Source of the DNA: DATELY01 sp035276085
Lineage (GTDB): Bacteria; Pseudomonadota; Gammaproteobacteria; Steroidobacterales; Steroidobacteraceae
Length of the DNA: 13,509 nucleotides
Reading direction: 5' to 3'
Assembly (NCBI GenBank): GCA_035276085.1
Contig: DATELY010000177.1
Location: 1 to 13,509 of the forward strand
Every line of letters begins with the position of its first letter. The first letter of the stretch is position 1. The notes below the pieces were generated by a model, which did no database searches, had not been told where the DNA came from, and was given only the letters and a program-made list of their open reading frames with translations. Shown here piece by piece: positions 1 through 6,799 of this stretch. A program made the position numbers and the translations under genes.

Positions 1-50
1 TCTGCTCCCTCCCCTGCGCAGCGGGGGAGGGCTGGGGTGGGGGCAGGCTG
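1..50. repeat. GC-rich dispersed palindromic repeat, copy 1, after urtD
   Basis: An 8-bp perfect stem (CCCTCCCC at 7-14, GGGGAGGG at 24-31) with a short loop, followed by the tail GGGGTGGGGGC. The same stem and tail recur at 3641-3677, 3740-3858 and twice within 6557-6706, always between genes. It lies directly after the urtD stop, so as a hairpin it could slow transcription or protect the 3' end of the mRNA, but no T-run follows on the minus strand and it is not a classical intrinsic terminator. Confidence 0.7.
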
Positions 51-59
51 AAAACCACC

Positions 60-887
60 TCACTCACCCAAGTACACCTCAACGACCTTCGCATTCGCCT
101 GCACCTCATCGATAGTGCCTTCTGCCAACACGCTGCCCTCATGCAACACCGTCACGCGCTTGGCGATCGACCGCACGAATTCCATGTCGTGCTCGACGAC
201 GACGACCGAATGCTTTCCTGCGAGCGACAACAACAGCTCGGCCGTGCGCTCGACTTCCTGCGGCGTCATGCCGGCAACGGGCTCATCGACGAGCAGCAGC
301 TGCGGATCCTGCATGAGCAACATGCCGATCTCGAGCCACTGCTTCTGTCCGTGCGAGAGCGTGCCTGCCATCGCGTGCCGGGACTCGGAAAGATTGATCG
401 CCGCCATGACTTCTTCGATACGCGTTCGTTGCTCGCCGGTCAGCGGCCGGGTCAACGTGCGCCAGATCGTCTTGTCGCCGGCAGCAGCGAGCTCGAGGTT
501 TTCGAACACGGTGTGCTTCTCGAACACAGTGGGCTTTTGAAACTTGCGGCCAATCCCCGCCTGCGCAATCTCGGGTTCGGTGAGTGTCAGCAGGTCGATC
601 GTCTGCCCGAACCAGGCGGAACCGCAGTCGGGGCGCGTCTTGCCCGTGATGACATCCATCATCGTCGTCTTGCCGGCCCCGTTCGGCCCGATGATGCAGC
701 GGAGCTCGCCCACATCGACATACAGCGTCAACGCGTTCAACGCCTTGAAGCCGTCGAAGCTCACCGTCAGGTCTTCGAGATAGAGAATCGTCCCGTGCGA
801 TAGGTCGGGCGACGGCTCTTTATCGCTGCGATACCCGCGGCCGATGATTTTCTCCCAGCCACTGCGCACGAGAGCTTTCGCGTTCAT
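60..887 (-). CDS. urtD: Urea ABC transporter ATP-binding protein UrtD
   Basis: 275-residue cytoplasmic ATPase of the branched-chain amino acid/urea ABC family (LivG-like); it drives urea import through the UrtB/UrtC channel. Walker A GPNGAGKTT is at residues 67-75, the signature LSHGQ at 177-181, Walker B LLLVDEP at 197-203 and the H-loop histidine at 233, so all catalytic motifs are present. The N-terminus has an extension of about 33 residues before the first beta strand, as is common in UrtD. The ATG overlaps the urtC stop by 4 nt (ATGA), which implies translational coupling. The partner ATPase UrtE is not in the window; it would lie beyond position 1, past the repeat. UrtD rather than LivG is preferred because of the adjacent urtA and the extended urtB. 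Confidence 0.93.
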   Translation of the reverse strand: MNAKALVRSGWEKIIGRGYRSDKEPSPDLSHGTILYLEDLTVSFDGFKALNALTLYVDVGELRCIIGPNGAGKTTMMDVITGKTRPDCGSAWFGQTIDLLTLTEPEIAQAGIGRKFQKPTVFEKHTVFENLELAAAGDKTIWRTLTRPLTGEQRTRIEEVMAAINLSESRHAMAGTLSHGQKQWLEIGMLLMQDPQLLLVDEPVAGMTPQEVERTAELLLSLAGKHSVVVVEHDMEFVRSIAKRVTVLHEGSVLAEGTIDEVQANAKVVEVYLGE

Positions 888-2038
888 GGCTGTACCTCGA
901 GCGCAGGTGCCGCTTTGCTGGCACTTCCACGACCCGATGTCTTGCGAACCTGCGCCCCGAACAAGCCTACGACCCCGCGCGGCAGGAACAACGTGACGAG
1001 CACGAACAGGATGCCGAGCGCATAGAGCCAGTACTCAGGCAGGGCGGCGGTGAAGTAAGTCTTTGCATAGTTCACGAGCACTGCGCCGGCGGCCGCGCCA
1101 TACAAGGTGCCTCGGCCACCCACGGCAACCCAGATGACGACCTCAATCGAGTTGATCGGCTGGAACTCGCTCGGGTTGATGATGCCGACCTGCGGCACGT
1201 ACAACGCACCAGCGATGCCCGCCAGCACCGCCGAGAACACCCACACCCATAGCTTGTACGACTCCACCCGATAGCCGATGAAGCGCGTGCGGCTCTCGGC
1301 GTCGCGTACGGCTTTCACGACTCGGCCCGCACGCGACAACGTCAAGTACTTGCAAGCGAGGTATCCCACTCCGAGTGCAATCGCGGAGGCTACGAACAGC
1401 GAGATGCGCGTGCTCGACGCATTGATGTTGAAGCCGAGGATCTCCTTGAAGTCCGTCATGCCGTTGTTGCCGCCGAAGCCCATGTCGTTGCGGAAGAACG
1501 CGAGCATGAGTGCGAAGGTCAGCGCCTGCGTGATGATCGACAGGTACACGCCCGTCACGCGTGAGCGGAACGCAAGCCAGCCGAACACGAACGCGAGCAC
1601 GCCGGGCACGAGCATGACCATCAACATCGCCAACCAGAACATGTCGAAGCCGTACCAGAACCACGGCAGCTCCTTCCAGTTCAGGAACACCATGAAGTCC
1701 GGCAGGATCGGATCGCCGTACACGCCGCGCGGACCGATCTGACGCATCAGATACATGCCCATGCCGTAACCGCCGAGCGCAAAAAAGGCGGCGTGACCCA
1801 GGCTCAGGATGCCGCAGTAGCCCCATACGAGGTCGACGGCGATCGCAAGCAGCGCGTACGTCATGTACTTGCCGATGAGCGTCATCGTGTAGGTCGACAC
1901 GTTCAGCGCCGAGTCGGCGGGCGTGAGCGCATGCAGTGCCGGCACGCCGACACCGATCAGCAGCAGCAGCGCAAAGAACACCTGCGTACCGCGTTCGGTG
2001 CGCAGCGCATTCAGCAATGGGGAATGGGACACCGTCAT
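884..2038 (-). CDS. urtC: Urea ABC transporter permease UrtC
   Basis: 384-residue inner-membrane permease of the LivM type, one half of the urea translocation channel. Many hydrophobic helices are seen, starting with a segment near residues 20-38 (FFALLLLIGVGVPAL), with the conserved LivM-like stretch WGYCGILSLGHAAFFALGG near residues 73-91 and a C-terminal cytoplasmic-loop region around VAVGGRGTLYGA. The open frame runs 107 codons further upstream, but that part is arginine-rich nonsense read through urtB in another frame. The ATG at 2036-2038 overlaps the last base of the urtB stop (TGATG) and starts a sensible permease N-terminus. The 3' end overlaps urtD by 4 nt. Confidence 0.93.
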   Translation of the reverse strand: MTVSHSPLLNALRTERGTQVFFALLLLIGVGVPALHALTPADSALNVSTYTMTLIGKYMTYALLAIAVDLVWGYCGILSLGHAAFFALGGYGMGMYLMRQIGPRGVYGDPILPDFMVFLNWKELPWFWYGFDMFWLAMLMVMLVPGVLAFVFGWLAFRSRVTGVYLSIITQALTFALMLAFFRNDMGFGGNNGMTDFKEILGFNINASSTRISLFVASAIALGVGYLACKYLTLSRAGRVVKAVRDAESRTRFIGYRVESYKLWVWVFSAVLAGIAGALYVPQVGIINPSEFQPINSIEVVIWVAVGGRGTLYGAAAGAVLVNYAKTYFTAALPEYWLYALGILFVLVTLFLPRGVVGLFGAQVRKTSGRGSASKAAPALEVQP

Positions 2039-3648
2039 CACGCCTCCGCCGCCCGGCCCTTCTGCGGGAACAGGCCGCGGGGACGCCGCTGGATGAAAAG
2101 AATGAGCGCGACGAGCACGAAGATCTTCGCGAGAACCGCACCGGCGTAAGGCTCCAGCAACTTGTTGACGACACCGAGCGACATGCCGCCGATCAAGGTG
2201 CCCCACAGATTGCCGACGCCGCCGAACACCACGACCATGAACGAATCGATGATGTACGACTGGCCGAGATTCGGCCCCACGTTGGTGAGCTGGCTCAGCG
2301 CGACACCGGCGACTCCGGCAATGCCAGAGCCCAGGCCGAACGTCATCGCATCCACCCACTCGGTGCGCACGCCCATGGACTTCGCCATGGCACGGTTCTG
2401 CGACACGGCGCGCACCTTCAACCCCAGGCTCGTCCTGCTCAACAGCACGAGCAGCAGGGCGAACACGATCATCATGAAGAGCACGACGTACAGGCGGTTG
2501 TACGTGAGCGAAAAGGCATCGTTGATCTGCAGCGAACCCGCCATCCAGGCGGGCGTCTCCACAGGACGGTTGTTCGCCGTGAAGATGTCGCGCACGAGCT
2601 GTTGCAGCAGCAGGCTGATACCGAACGTGGCGAGCAGCGTTTCCAACGGCCGGCCGTAGAGAAACCGCACGACGCTGCGCTCGATCAGTACACCCATGGC
2701 GCCGGATACCAGGAACGCAACGGGAATCGCAACGAGGATGGATGCGCCGATGTGATTCGGCATCAGCAGTTGCATCACGTACGTCGTATACGCGCCCAAC
2801 ATGATCAATTCACCGTGCGCCATGTTGATCACACCCATCACACCGAAGGTAATGGCGAGGCCAATGGCGGCGAGCACGAGTACCGAGCCCAGGCTCAGGC
2901 CGAAGAACAGCGTTTCCAAGCCACCATAGAAGCTGCGACGATTCTCGATGCCGCCGAGCACATCGATGACCTTGGCGCGTACGGTCAGGTCGGGCTCGGC
3001 ATAGGTGCCGTCTGCGGCACGTTCGGTAAGCGACTTCAGCCGGTTGTAGACGTCGGCGTTCAGACTGCCGCGCAACGAGTCGACCGCGGCGAGACGAGTC
3101 GCAGCGTCCGCGCTGCTCAGATCGAACAGCGCGATGCCTTCGCGCATCGCGGCGCGCACGTCATCGTCCTTCTCCTTGTCGATGTGCTGCCGAAGCAGTG
3201 GCACAGTATCTTCATCGACAGAGCGCAGCATCTCCTTCACGGCGTTCAACCGCACGGCGTTGTCCGGATCGCTCAGATCGAACGCTGCGATGAATCCCTT
3301 GAGCGACTTGCGTAGCTGATTGTTCGTAGTGATGCGAGCGTAGTCGTCCTGGCTCGCGGGGCCGATCGGCTTCAGGGTGACGGGATCGGTGATGGTGAAT
3401 GTATCCCCGTCCGCCGCGATGACCACCCGCTTGCCCTCCCGGCGGTAATAGAGGTTGTTGTCGAGCAGGGCTCGGAAGACGGCCTTCGTGCTCGGGTGAC
3501 GCGACTGTGCGATGTCGGCGACGGCACGTTCTTTTTGTTTGAAGTTGGTGGTGGCGAGGGCTTGGAGTTGGGACTCGAAGGAATCTGCGGCGGGGGAGCT
3601 CAAGGAATACAAGGAGAGGAACAGGAATAAGAGAAGAACTGCCCCCAC
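2038..3648 (-). CDS. urtB: Urea ABC transporter permease UrtB (GTG start inside a repeat)
   Basis: Permease of the LivH type with the long N-terminal extracytoplasmic domain that separates UrtB from LivH. With the GTG start at 3646-3648 it has 536 residues, near the usual family size. A hydrophobic leader (VLLLFLFLSLYSLSSPAA, about residues 4-21) is followed by a soluble helical domain to about 240, with HEAT-like helices around FDLSDPDNAVRLNAVKEML, then the membrane permease domain with GVINMAHGELIMLGAY and a loop near GVGNLWGTLIGG. No in-frame ATG lies near the leader; the next ones upstream (for example 3804) would add residues encoded by repeat and spacer. GTG follows GGGGAGGG with a 4-nt gap. 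The leader has no basic residue at its N-terminus, which is unusual and leaves the start uncertain. Confidence 0.88.
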   Translation of the reverse strand: MGAVLLLFLFLSLYSLSSPAADSFESQLQALATTNFKQKERAVADIAQSRHPSTKAVFRALLDNNLYYRREGKRVVIAADGDTFTITDPVTLKPIGPASQDDYARITTNNQLRKSLKGFIAAFDLSDPDNAVRLNAVKEMLRSVDEDTVPLLRQHIDKEKDDDVRAAMREGIALFDLSSADAATRLAAVDSLRGSLNADVYNRLKSLTERAADGTYAEPDLTVRAKVIDVLGGIENRRSFYGGLETLFFGLSLGSVLVLAAIGLAITFGVMGVINMAHGELIMLGAYTTYVMQLLMPNHIGASILVAIPVAFLVSGAMGVLIERSVVRFLYGRPLETLLATFGISLLLQQLVRDIFTANNRPVETPAWMAGSLQINDAFSLTYNRLYVVLFMMIVFALLLVLLSRTSLGLKVRAVSQNRAMAKSMGVRTEWVDAMTFGLGSGIAGVAGVALSQLTNVGPNLGQSYIIDSFMVVVFGGVGNLWGTLIGGMSLGVVNKLLEPYAGAVLAKIFVLVALILFIQRRPRGLFPQKGRAAEA

Positions 3649-3858
3649 CCTGCCCTCCCCCGCTGCACAGGGGAGGGTAAGAATGGAGTCATGCAGGACT
3701 TCGGCATCTCGGACGCTGGAAATGGAACCCCGCGTTCCCGCTCCCTCCCCCGCGACGCTTCGGAACCCCTGACGAGGGGCAACGCGGGGGCCGCTCCTGC
3801 GCATCCCTGCGCTAGCGCCATTCGTGCATCGATGCACATCGAGGGTTGGGGTGGAAGC
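3641..3858. repeat. Composite GC-rich repeat between urtA and urtB (copies 2 and 3)
   Basis: The left end is GCCCCCACCCTGCCCTCCCC (3641-3660) with its stem partner GGGGAGGG at 3670-3677. The right part starts with CCCTCCCCCGCG near 3743 and ends GAGGGTTGGGGTGGAAGC (3841-3858), an imperfect inverted copy of the left end. Between the copies lie about 60 bp of unrelated sequence, and the right copy is itself interrupted by about 90 bp that contain CCCCTGACGAGGGG. The layout, outer inverted ends around a variable centre, matches the better preserved element at 6557-6706. It fills nearly all of the 242-bp gap between urtA and urtB, where such genes usually lie much closer, so it looks inserted. 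Confidence 0.7.
3649..3660 (-). promoter_or_regulatory. Repeat-derived ribosome binding site of urtB
   Basis: Read on the minus strand, GGGGAGGG is followed by CAGG and then the GTG at 3648. These bases are the conserved stem arm and tail of the dispersed repeat, so the Shine-Dalgarno-like sequence and start codon appear to have come with the repeat. The arm can also pair with CCCTCCCC (minus-strand read of 3670-3677), so the site could be hidden in a hairpin in the mRNA. Confidence 0.45.
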
Positions 3859-3890
3859 AGGCCCACGCGAATGATGTGCGCCCGAGCAGA

Positions 3891-5183
3891 TCACTTGTAG
3901 TTCTGCCCCGAGCACTTCTTCGTGACTTTGTTGTAGTTGCCGCACTTGAGCGTGACCCAGTCGGCTTCCACGTCCTTGCTGCCCGGCAGGAAGTCGGACC
4001 AGGCGTCGCCCGCCACCAGACCTTTTGTCTGCCACACCACGTCGAACTGGCCGTCGGCACGAATTTCACCGATGTACACGGGCTTCGTCAGGTGGTGGTT
4101 CGGCAGCATCTTCGCCGTGCCACCCGTGAGATTCGGCGCTTCGATGCCGATCATGGCGTCGGTCACCTTGCTCACATCCGTGGTCTTGGCCTTCTCCACC
4201 GCTTTCACCCACATGTTGAAACCGATCACGTGCGCTTCCATCGGATCGTTCGTCACGCGCTTCGGATTCTTGGTGAATGCCTTCCACTTCTTGATGAACT
4301 CGGCGTTGGCCGGATTCTCGATGCTCTCGAAGTAGTTCCAGGCGGCCAGGTGACCGACGAGCGGCTTCGTGTCGATGCCGGAGAGCTCTTCCTCACCGAC
4401 CGAGAAGGCCACGACCGGAATGTCTTCCGCCGAGATCTTCTGGTTGCCGAGCTCTTTGTAGAACGGCACGTTGGCATCGCCGTTGATGGTCGAGACCACC
4501 GCCGTCTTCTTGCCGGCCGAGCCGAACTTCTTGATGTCGGAAACGATGCTCTGCCAATCCGAATGACCGAACGGCGTGTAGTTGATCATGATGTCGGCCG
4601 GTGCCACGCCCTTCGCCTTGAGGTAGGCCTCGAGGATCTTGTTGGTCGTGCGCGGATAGACGTAGTCCGTGCCCGCAAGCACCCAGCGCTTCACGCCGAG
4701 GTCCTTCATCAAGTAGTCAACTGCAGGAATCGCCTGCTGATTCGGAGCGGCACCCGTGTAGAACACGTTCTTCGACGACTCTTCACCTTCGTATTGCACG
4801 GGGTAGAAGAGCAGGCCGTTGTTCTTCTCGAACACCGGCAAGACCGACTTGCGCGACACCGAGGTCCAGCAGCCGAACACGACGGCGACCTTGTCCTTCA
4901 CCAACAACTGTTCGGCCTTCTCGGCGAACAGCGGCCAGTTGGAGGCAGGATCGACCACCACGGCTTCGAGCTTCTTGCCCAACACGCCGCCCTTCTTGTT
5001 CTGCTCATCGATGAGCATCAACACCGTGTCCTTCAGTGTCGTTTCGGAGATCGCCATCGTGCCGGAAAGCGAATGCAGCACGCCGACCTTGATGGTGTCG
5101 GCGGCCTGCGCCAGGCTCGACGCAGCGATGGCAATCGCTGCAGCCAGGGCCTTCAAGCCCGCATTGGGTTTGATCTTGTACAT
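3891..5183 (-). CDS. urtA: Urea ABC transporter substrate-binding protein UrtA
   Basis: 430-residue periplasmic receptor that captures urea and delivers it to UrtBC. A signal peptide is visible: basic start MYKIKPNAGLK, hydrophobic core AAAIAIAASSLA and a cleavage site near AQAA/D (residues 25-29). The mature protein begins TIKVGVLHSLSGTMAISETT, typical of UrtA/FmdD-type receptors, and carries GCWTSVSRKSVLPVFE near 104-119 and LLFYPVQYEGEESS near 124-137, both highly characteristic of UrtA rather than of amino-acid receptors. The length fits the family. An AGGA lies 9 nt before the ATG. It follows the porin stop by 30 bp, so the two are likely co-transcribed. Confidence 0.95.
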   Translation of the reverse strand: MYKIKPNAGLKALAAAIAIAASSLAQAADTIKVGVLHSLSGTMAISETTLKDTVLMLIDEQNKKGGVLGKKLEAVVVDPASNWPLFAEKAEQLLVKDKVAVVFGCWTSVSRKSVLPVFEKNNGLLFYPVQYEGEESSKNVFYTGAAPNQQAIPAVDYLMKDLGVKRWVLAGTDYVYPRTTNKILEAYLKAKGVAPADIMINYTPFGHSDWQSIVSDIKKFGSAGKKTAVVSTINGDANVPFYKELGNQKISAEDIPVVAFSVGEEELSGIDTKPLVGHLAAWNYFESIENPANAEFIKKWKAFTKNPKRVTNDPMEAHVIGFNMWVKAVEKAKTTDVSKVTDAMIGIEAPNLTGGTAKMLPNHHLTKPVYIGEIRADGQFDVVWQTKGLVAGDAWSDFLPGSKDVEADWVTLKCGNYNKVTKKCSGQNYK

Positions 5184-5213
5184 GTGTTTAGGTCCTGTGG
5201 AGTTCGGTGTGAA

Positions 5214-6302
5214 TTACATCTGGACTTGAAGACCGAGGCCGATCTGCGACACATCGCCGCCGATGTTCGGATCGAAGCTCTGATCGATATAGAAGAGGCT
5301 GACGCGCGCGTTGAACGACTTGATGAGGTAGTTCAGATCGACCTCGAGCGTTTCTTGATCGAGATCCACGAAGTCGAAGTCGTACGTGGCCTCGCCATAC
5401 TTCGCGAGCACCTGGAACTTGCCGATACCGACCTCTTGCGGAAAGAGATAGCCGGCGAGTGCGTACCAGCCGTCTTCCTTGTCGTAACCGCCACCGATCG
5501 GCGTGCCGTAACCGCCAAGTCCGTCATACATCGCGTACTCGGCTTCGACCGTCACCACGCCCAGGCTGGCGAGCTTCTTCTCGAGCAGGAAGTCGATGGA
5601 GTAGGCCTCGTCGTCGTCGACCACCTGGCCGGCAACGCCAACCGCCAGCAAGTCCTTCTCGCCGTAGTACGTGCCGTTCAGGTAGTAGCCGCCTTCCGGG
5701 TCCCAGAAATCGAGTTGCACGCGTGCCGCACCCAGAACCTTTTCGGCATCGGGGTTGCCGCCGGGTTGCTGCTTCGTGCCCGGCACGTCGAACACGCCTG
5801 CAGAAACTTTGGCGATGCCGAATTGACCCCAGTACATCACGCCGTCGGCGCGGCCGGCCGTCTCGAACGGATAACCATCCTGTACGCCGTCCTGAAACAC
5901 GCCCCAGTGACTGGCGTAGTACGGACCGTAGAGATTGGCGCGATCGCTGGGCGGCAGGAAACGGCCGGCCCAGATATTGAATTGGTCGGAGAACGCAAAC
6001 TGCGCCGCGGCGTCCATGACCCTCACCTTCTCATCGGTACCGTCGTACTCGGTGTTGAACATCAAGCTGATGTCGTCGGTCACCTTGCCGCTGAGATAGA
6101 TACGGGCGCTTTCCACTTCGAAATCGTTGCTGTCGGCATCGAGATCGTCGTAGTCCTTGCTGATGAAGCTCGTGCGCAGACCCGCACCGACGGACACGGG
6201 AGGGAGATCGACGGACGCCGCTTGAGCGATCGGCCAGGCTGCAGACGCCACGCCCAGGGCAAGCGCAACCCCGCAACGAAGCGATAGAGATTTGGAACGC
6301 AT
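5214..6302 (-). CDS. Outer-membrane porin, OprO/OprP-like, first gene of the urt operon
   Basis: 362-residue outer-membrane beta-barrel protein. A signal peptide (basic MRSKSLSLRCG, hydrophobic ALALGVASAAWPIAQA, cleavage near AQA/A) is followed by alternating amphipathic strands rich in Tyr, Gly and Asp with strand pairs such as ARIYLSGKVTDDISLMFNTEY, an early DAAAQFAFSDQFNIWAGRFLPP motif as in phosphate-selective-porin-like proteins, and a final strand VSQIGLGLQVQM. The last residue is Met rather than the usual Phe/Trp, a mild oddity. AAGGA sits 6-8 nt before the ATG. As the first gene before urtABCD it probably lets urea or a related small solute cross the outer membrane; substrate selectivity cannot be read from the sequence. 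Confidence 0.82.
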   Translation of the reverse strand: MRSKSLSLRCGVALALGVASAAWPIAQAASVDLPPVSVGAGLRTSFISKDYDDLDADSNDFEVESARIYLSGKVTDDISLMFNTEYDGTDEKVRVMDAAAQFAFSDQFNIWAGRFLPPSDRANLYGPYYASHWGVFQDGVQDGYPFETAGRADGVMYWGQFGIAKVSAGVFDVPGTKQQPGGNPDAEKVLGAARVQLDFWDPEGGYYLNGTYYGEKDLLAVGVAGQVVDDDEAYSIDFLLEKKLASLGVVTVEAEYAMYDGLGGYGTPIGGGYDKEDGWYALAGYLFPQEVGIGKFQVLAKYGEATYDFDFVDLDQETLEVDLNYLIKSFNARVSLFYIDQSFDPNIGGDVSQIGLGLQVQM

Positions 6303-6433
6303 GGATCTTCCTTCTGAACTAGGTTTGGTGAACGGATTCGTTGTTGTCGCTCCTACTGCCTTGCGTGAAAGGGCGGAGCGCTTCCCTGGCGCAGGAAGCT
6401 ATGCGAACGCCTACGTCGTCAGTACGGGGCATT

Positions 6434-6462
6434 TGACGTACGAGGGTGGGGCGAATGACGTA
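6434..6462. promoter_or_regulatory. Paired TGACGTA boxes, candidate regulator operator
   Basis: TGACGTA occurs at 6434-6440 and again at 6456-6462, a 22-bp offset, close to two helical turns, so both face the same side of DNA. A related TACGTCGTCA lies at 6412-6421. They sit about 130-160 bp upstream of the porin start. The adjacent NarL/LuxR-type regulator is an obvious candidate binder, but no binding consensus was available to confirm it. Confidence 0.35.
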
Positions 6463-6556
6463 GCGGGTATGCGAGCGCGCGATGTTGGTGCGGGAAGCAG
6501 AGAACACGCACTCGAATGCGGCAGGGGGAATTGGATATGACGTTGGGGGAAGAAGA

Positions 6557-6706
6557 GCCCCCACCCTGTCCCTCCCCCGCTTCGCAAGGGAGGGGACGCT
6601 CTCGTCAACGATCGAAGGAGCGTTGAGAACGCTGGCACTGATGTCAGACGCAGCGTCCCCTCCCTTGCGAAGCGACAGCGAAGCGGGGGAGGGACAGGGT
6701 GGGGGC
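6557..6706. mobile_element. 150-bp inverted-repeat element (MITE-like composite of the dispersed repeat)
   Basis: The left arm 6557-6599 and right arm 6653-6706 are exact inverted copies over 43 bp, except that the right arm carries 11 extra bases caused by a repeated GCGAAGC. Outer ends are GCCCCCACCCTG and its complement. The 53-bp centre is unrelated to the other copies. No coding capacity and no clear target-site duplication at the edges. It could be a nonautonomous mobile element or a REP/BIME-type pair; transcripts through it would fold into a very stable hairpin between the divergent promoters. Confidence 0.65.
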
Positions 6707-6799
6707 AAACCCACGCCCCACAGCCCATGGCACATGCCTTGCTTGACCCACCGCACCAACAACAAACAGCGGCGTCACGAACGCCGCATGCACGGCCAC

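Larger units (their letters stand above)
6303..6799. promoter_or_regulatory. Divergent intergenic region between porin-urt and the sensor pair
   Basis: 497 bp with no convincing gene; the short open frames here have repeat-derived composition. It must hold the promoters of both divergent units. Seen inside: an inverted repeat GCTTCC/GGAAGC (6380-6385 and 6394-6399), two direct TGACGTA boxes (6434-6462), and the 150-bp inverted-repeat element 6557-6706. I could not fix -35/-10 elements with confidence. Confidence 0.6.

Noticed and set aside
1..50. Intrinsic terminator of the urt operon
   Set aside because: Hairpin is strong but no T-run follows on the minus strand, and the same repeat occurs in places where termination makes no sense, such as directly before urtB.
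2039..2359. Upstream extension of urtC by 107 codons
   Set aside because: Arg-rich out-of-frame reading of urtB; the ATG at 2038 overlapping the urtB stop is the normal coupled start.
1936..3315. 459-codon plus-strand frame opposite urtB/urtC
   Set aside because: Antisense shadow with biased His/Gln/Arg content and no recognisable motif.
3649..4035. Upstream extension of urtB into urtA
   Set aside because: It runs through the repeat and through urtA in another frame, and would bury the hydrophobic leader about 130 residues inside the protein.
3846..6287. 813-codon open frame on the plus strand opposite urtA and the porin
   Set aside because: It mirrors two well-supported genes with signal peptides and family motifs; its His/Arg/Val-rich composition is a high-GC antisense artefact.
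6482..6799. Upstream extension of the permease-kinase reading frame by 106 codons
   Set aside because: It is translated from the inverted-repeat element (RAPTLSLPRFAREGTL-type residues), and family-like sequence begins only at ATG 6800.
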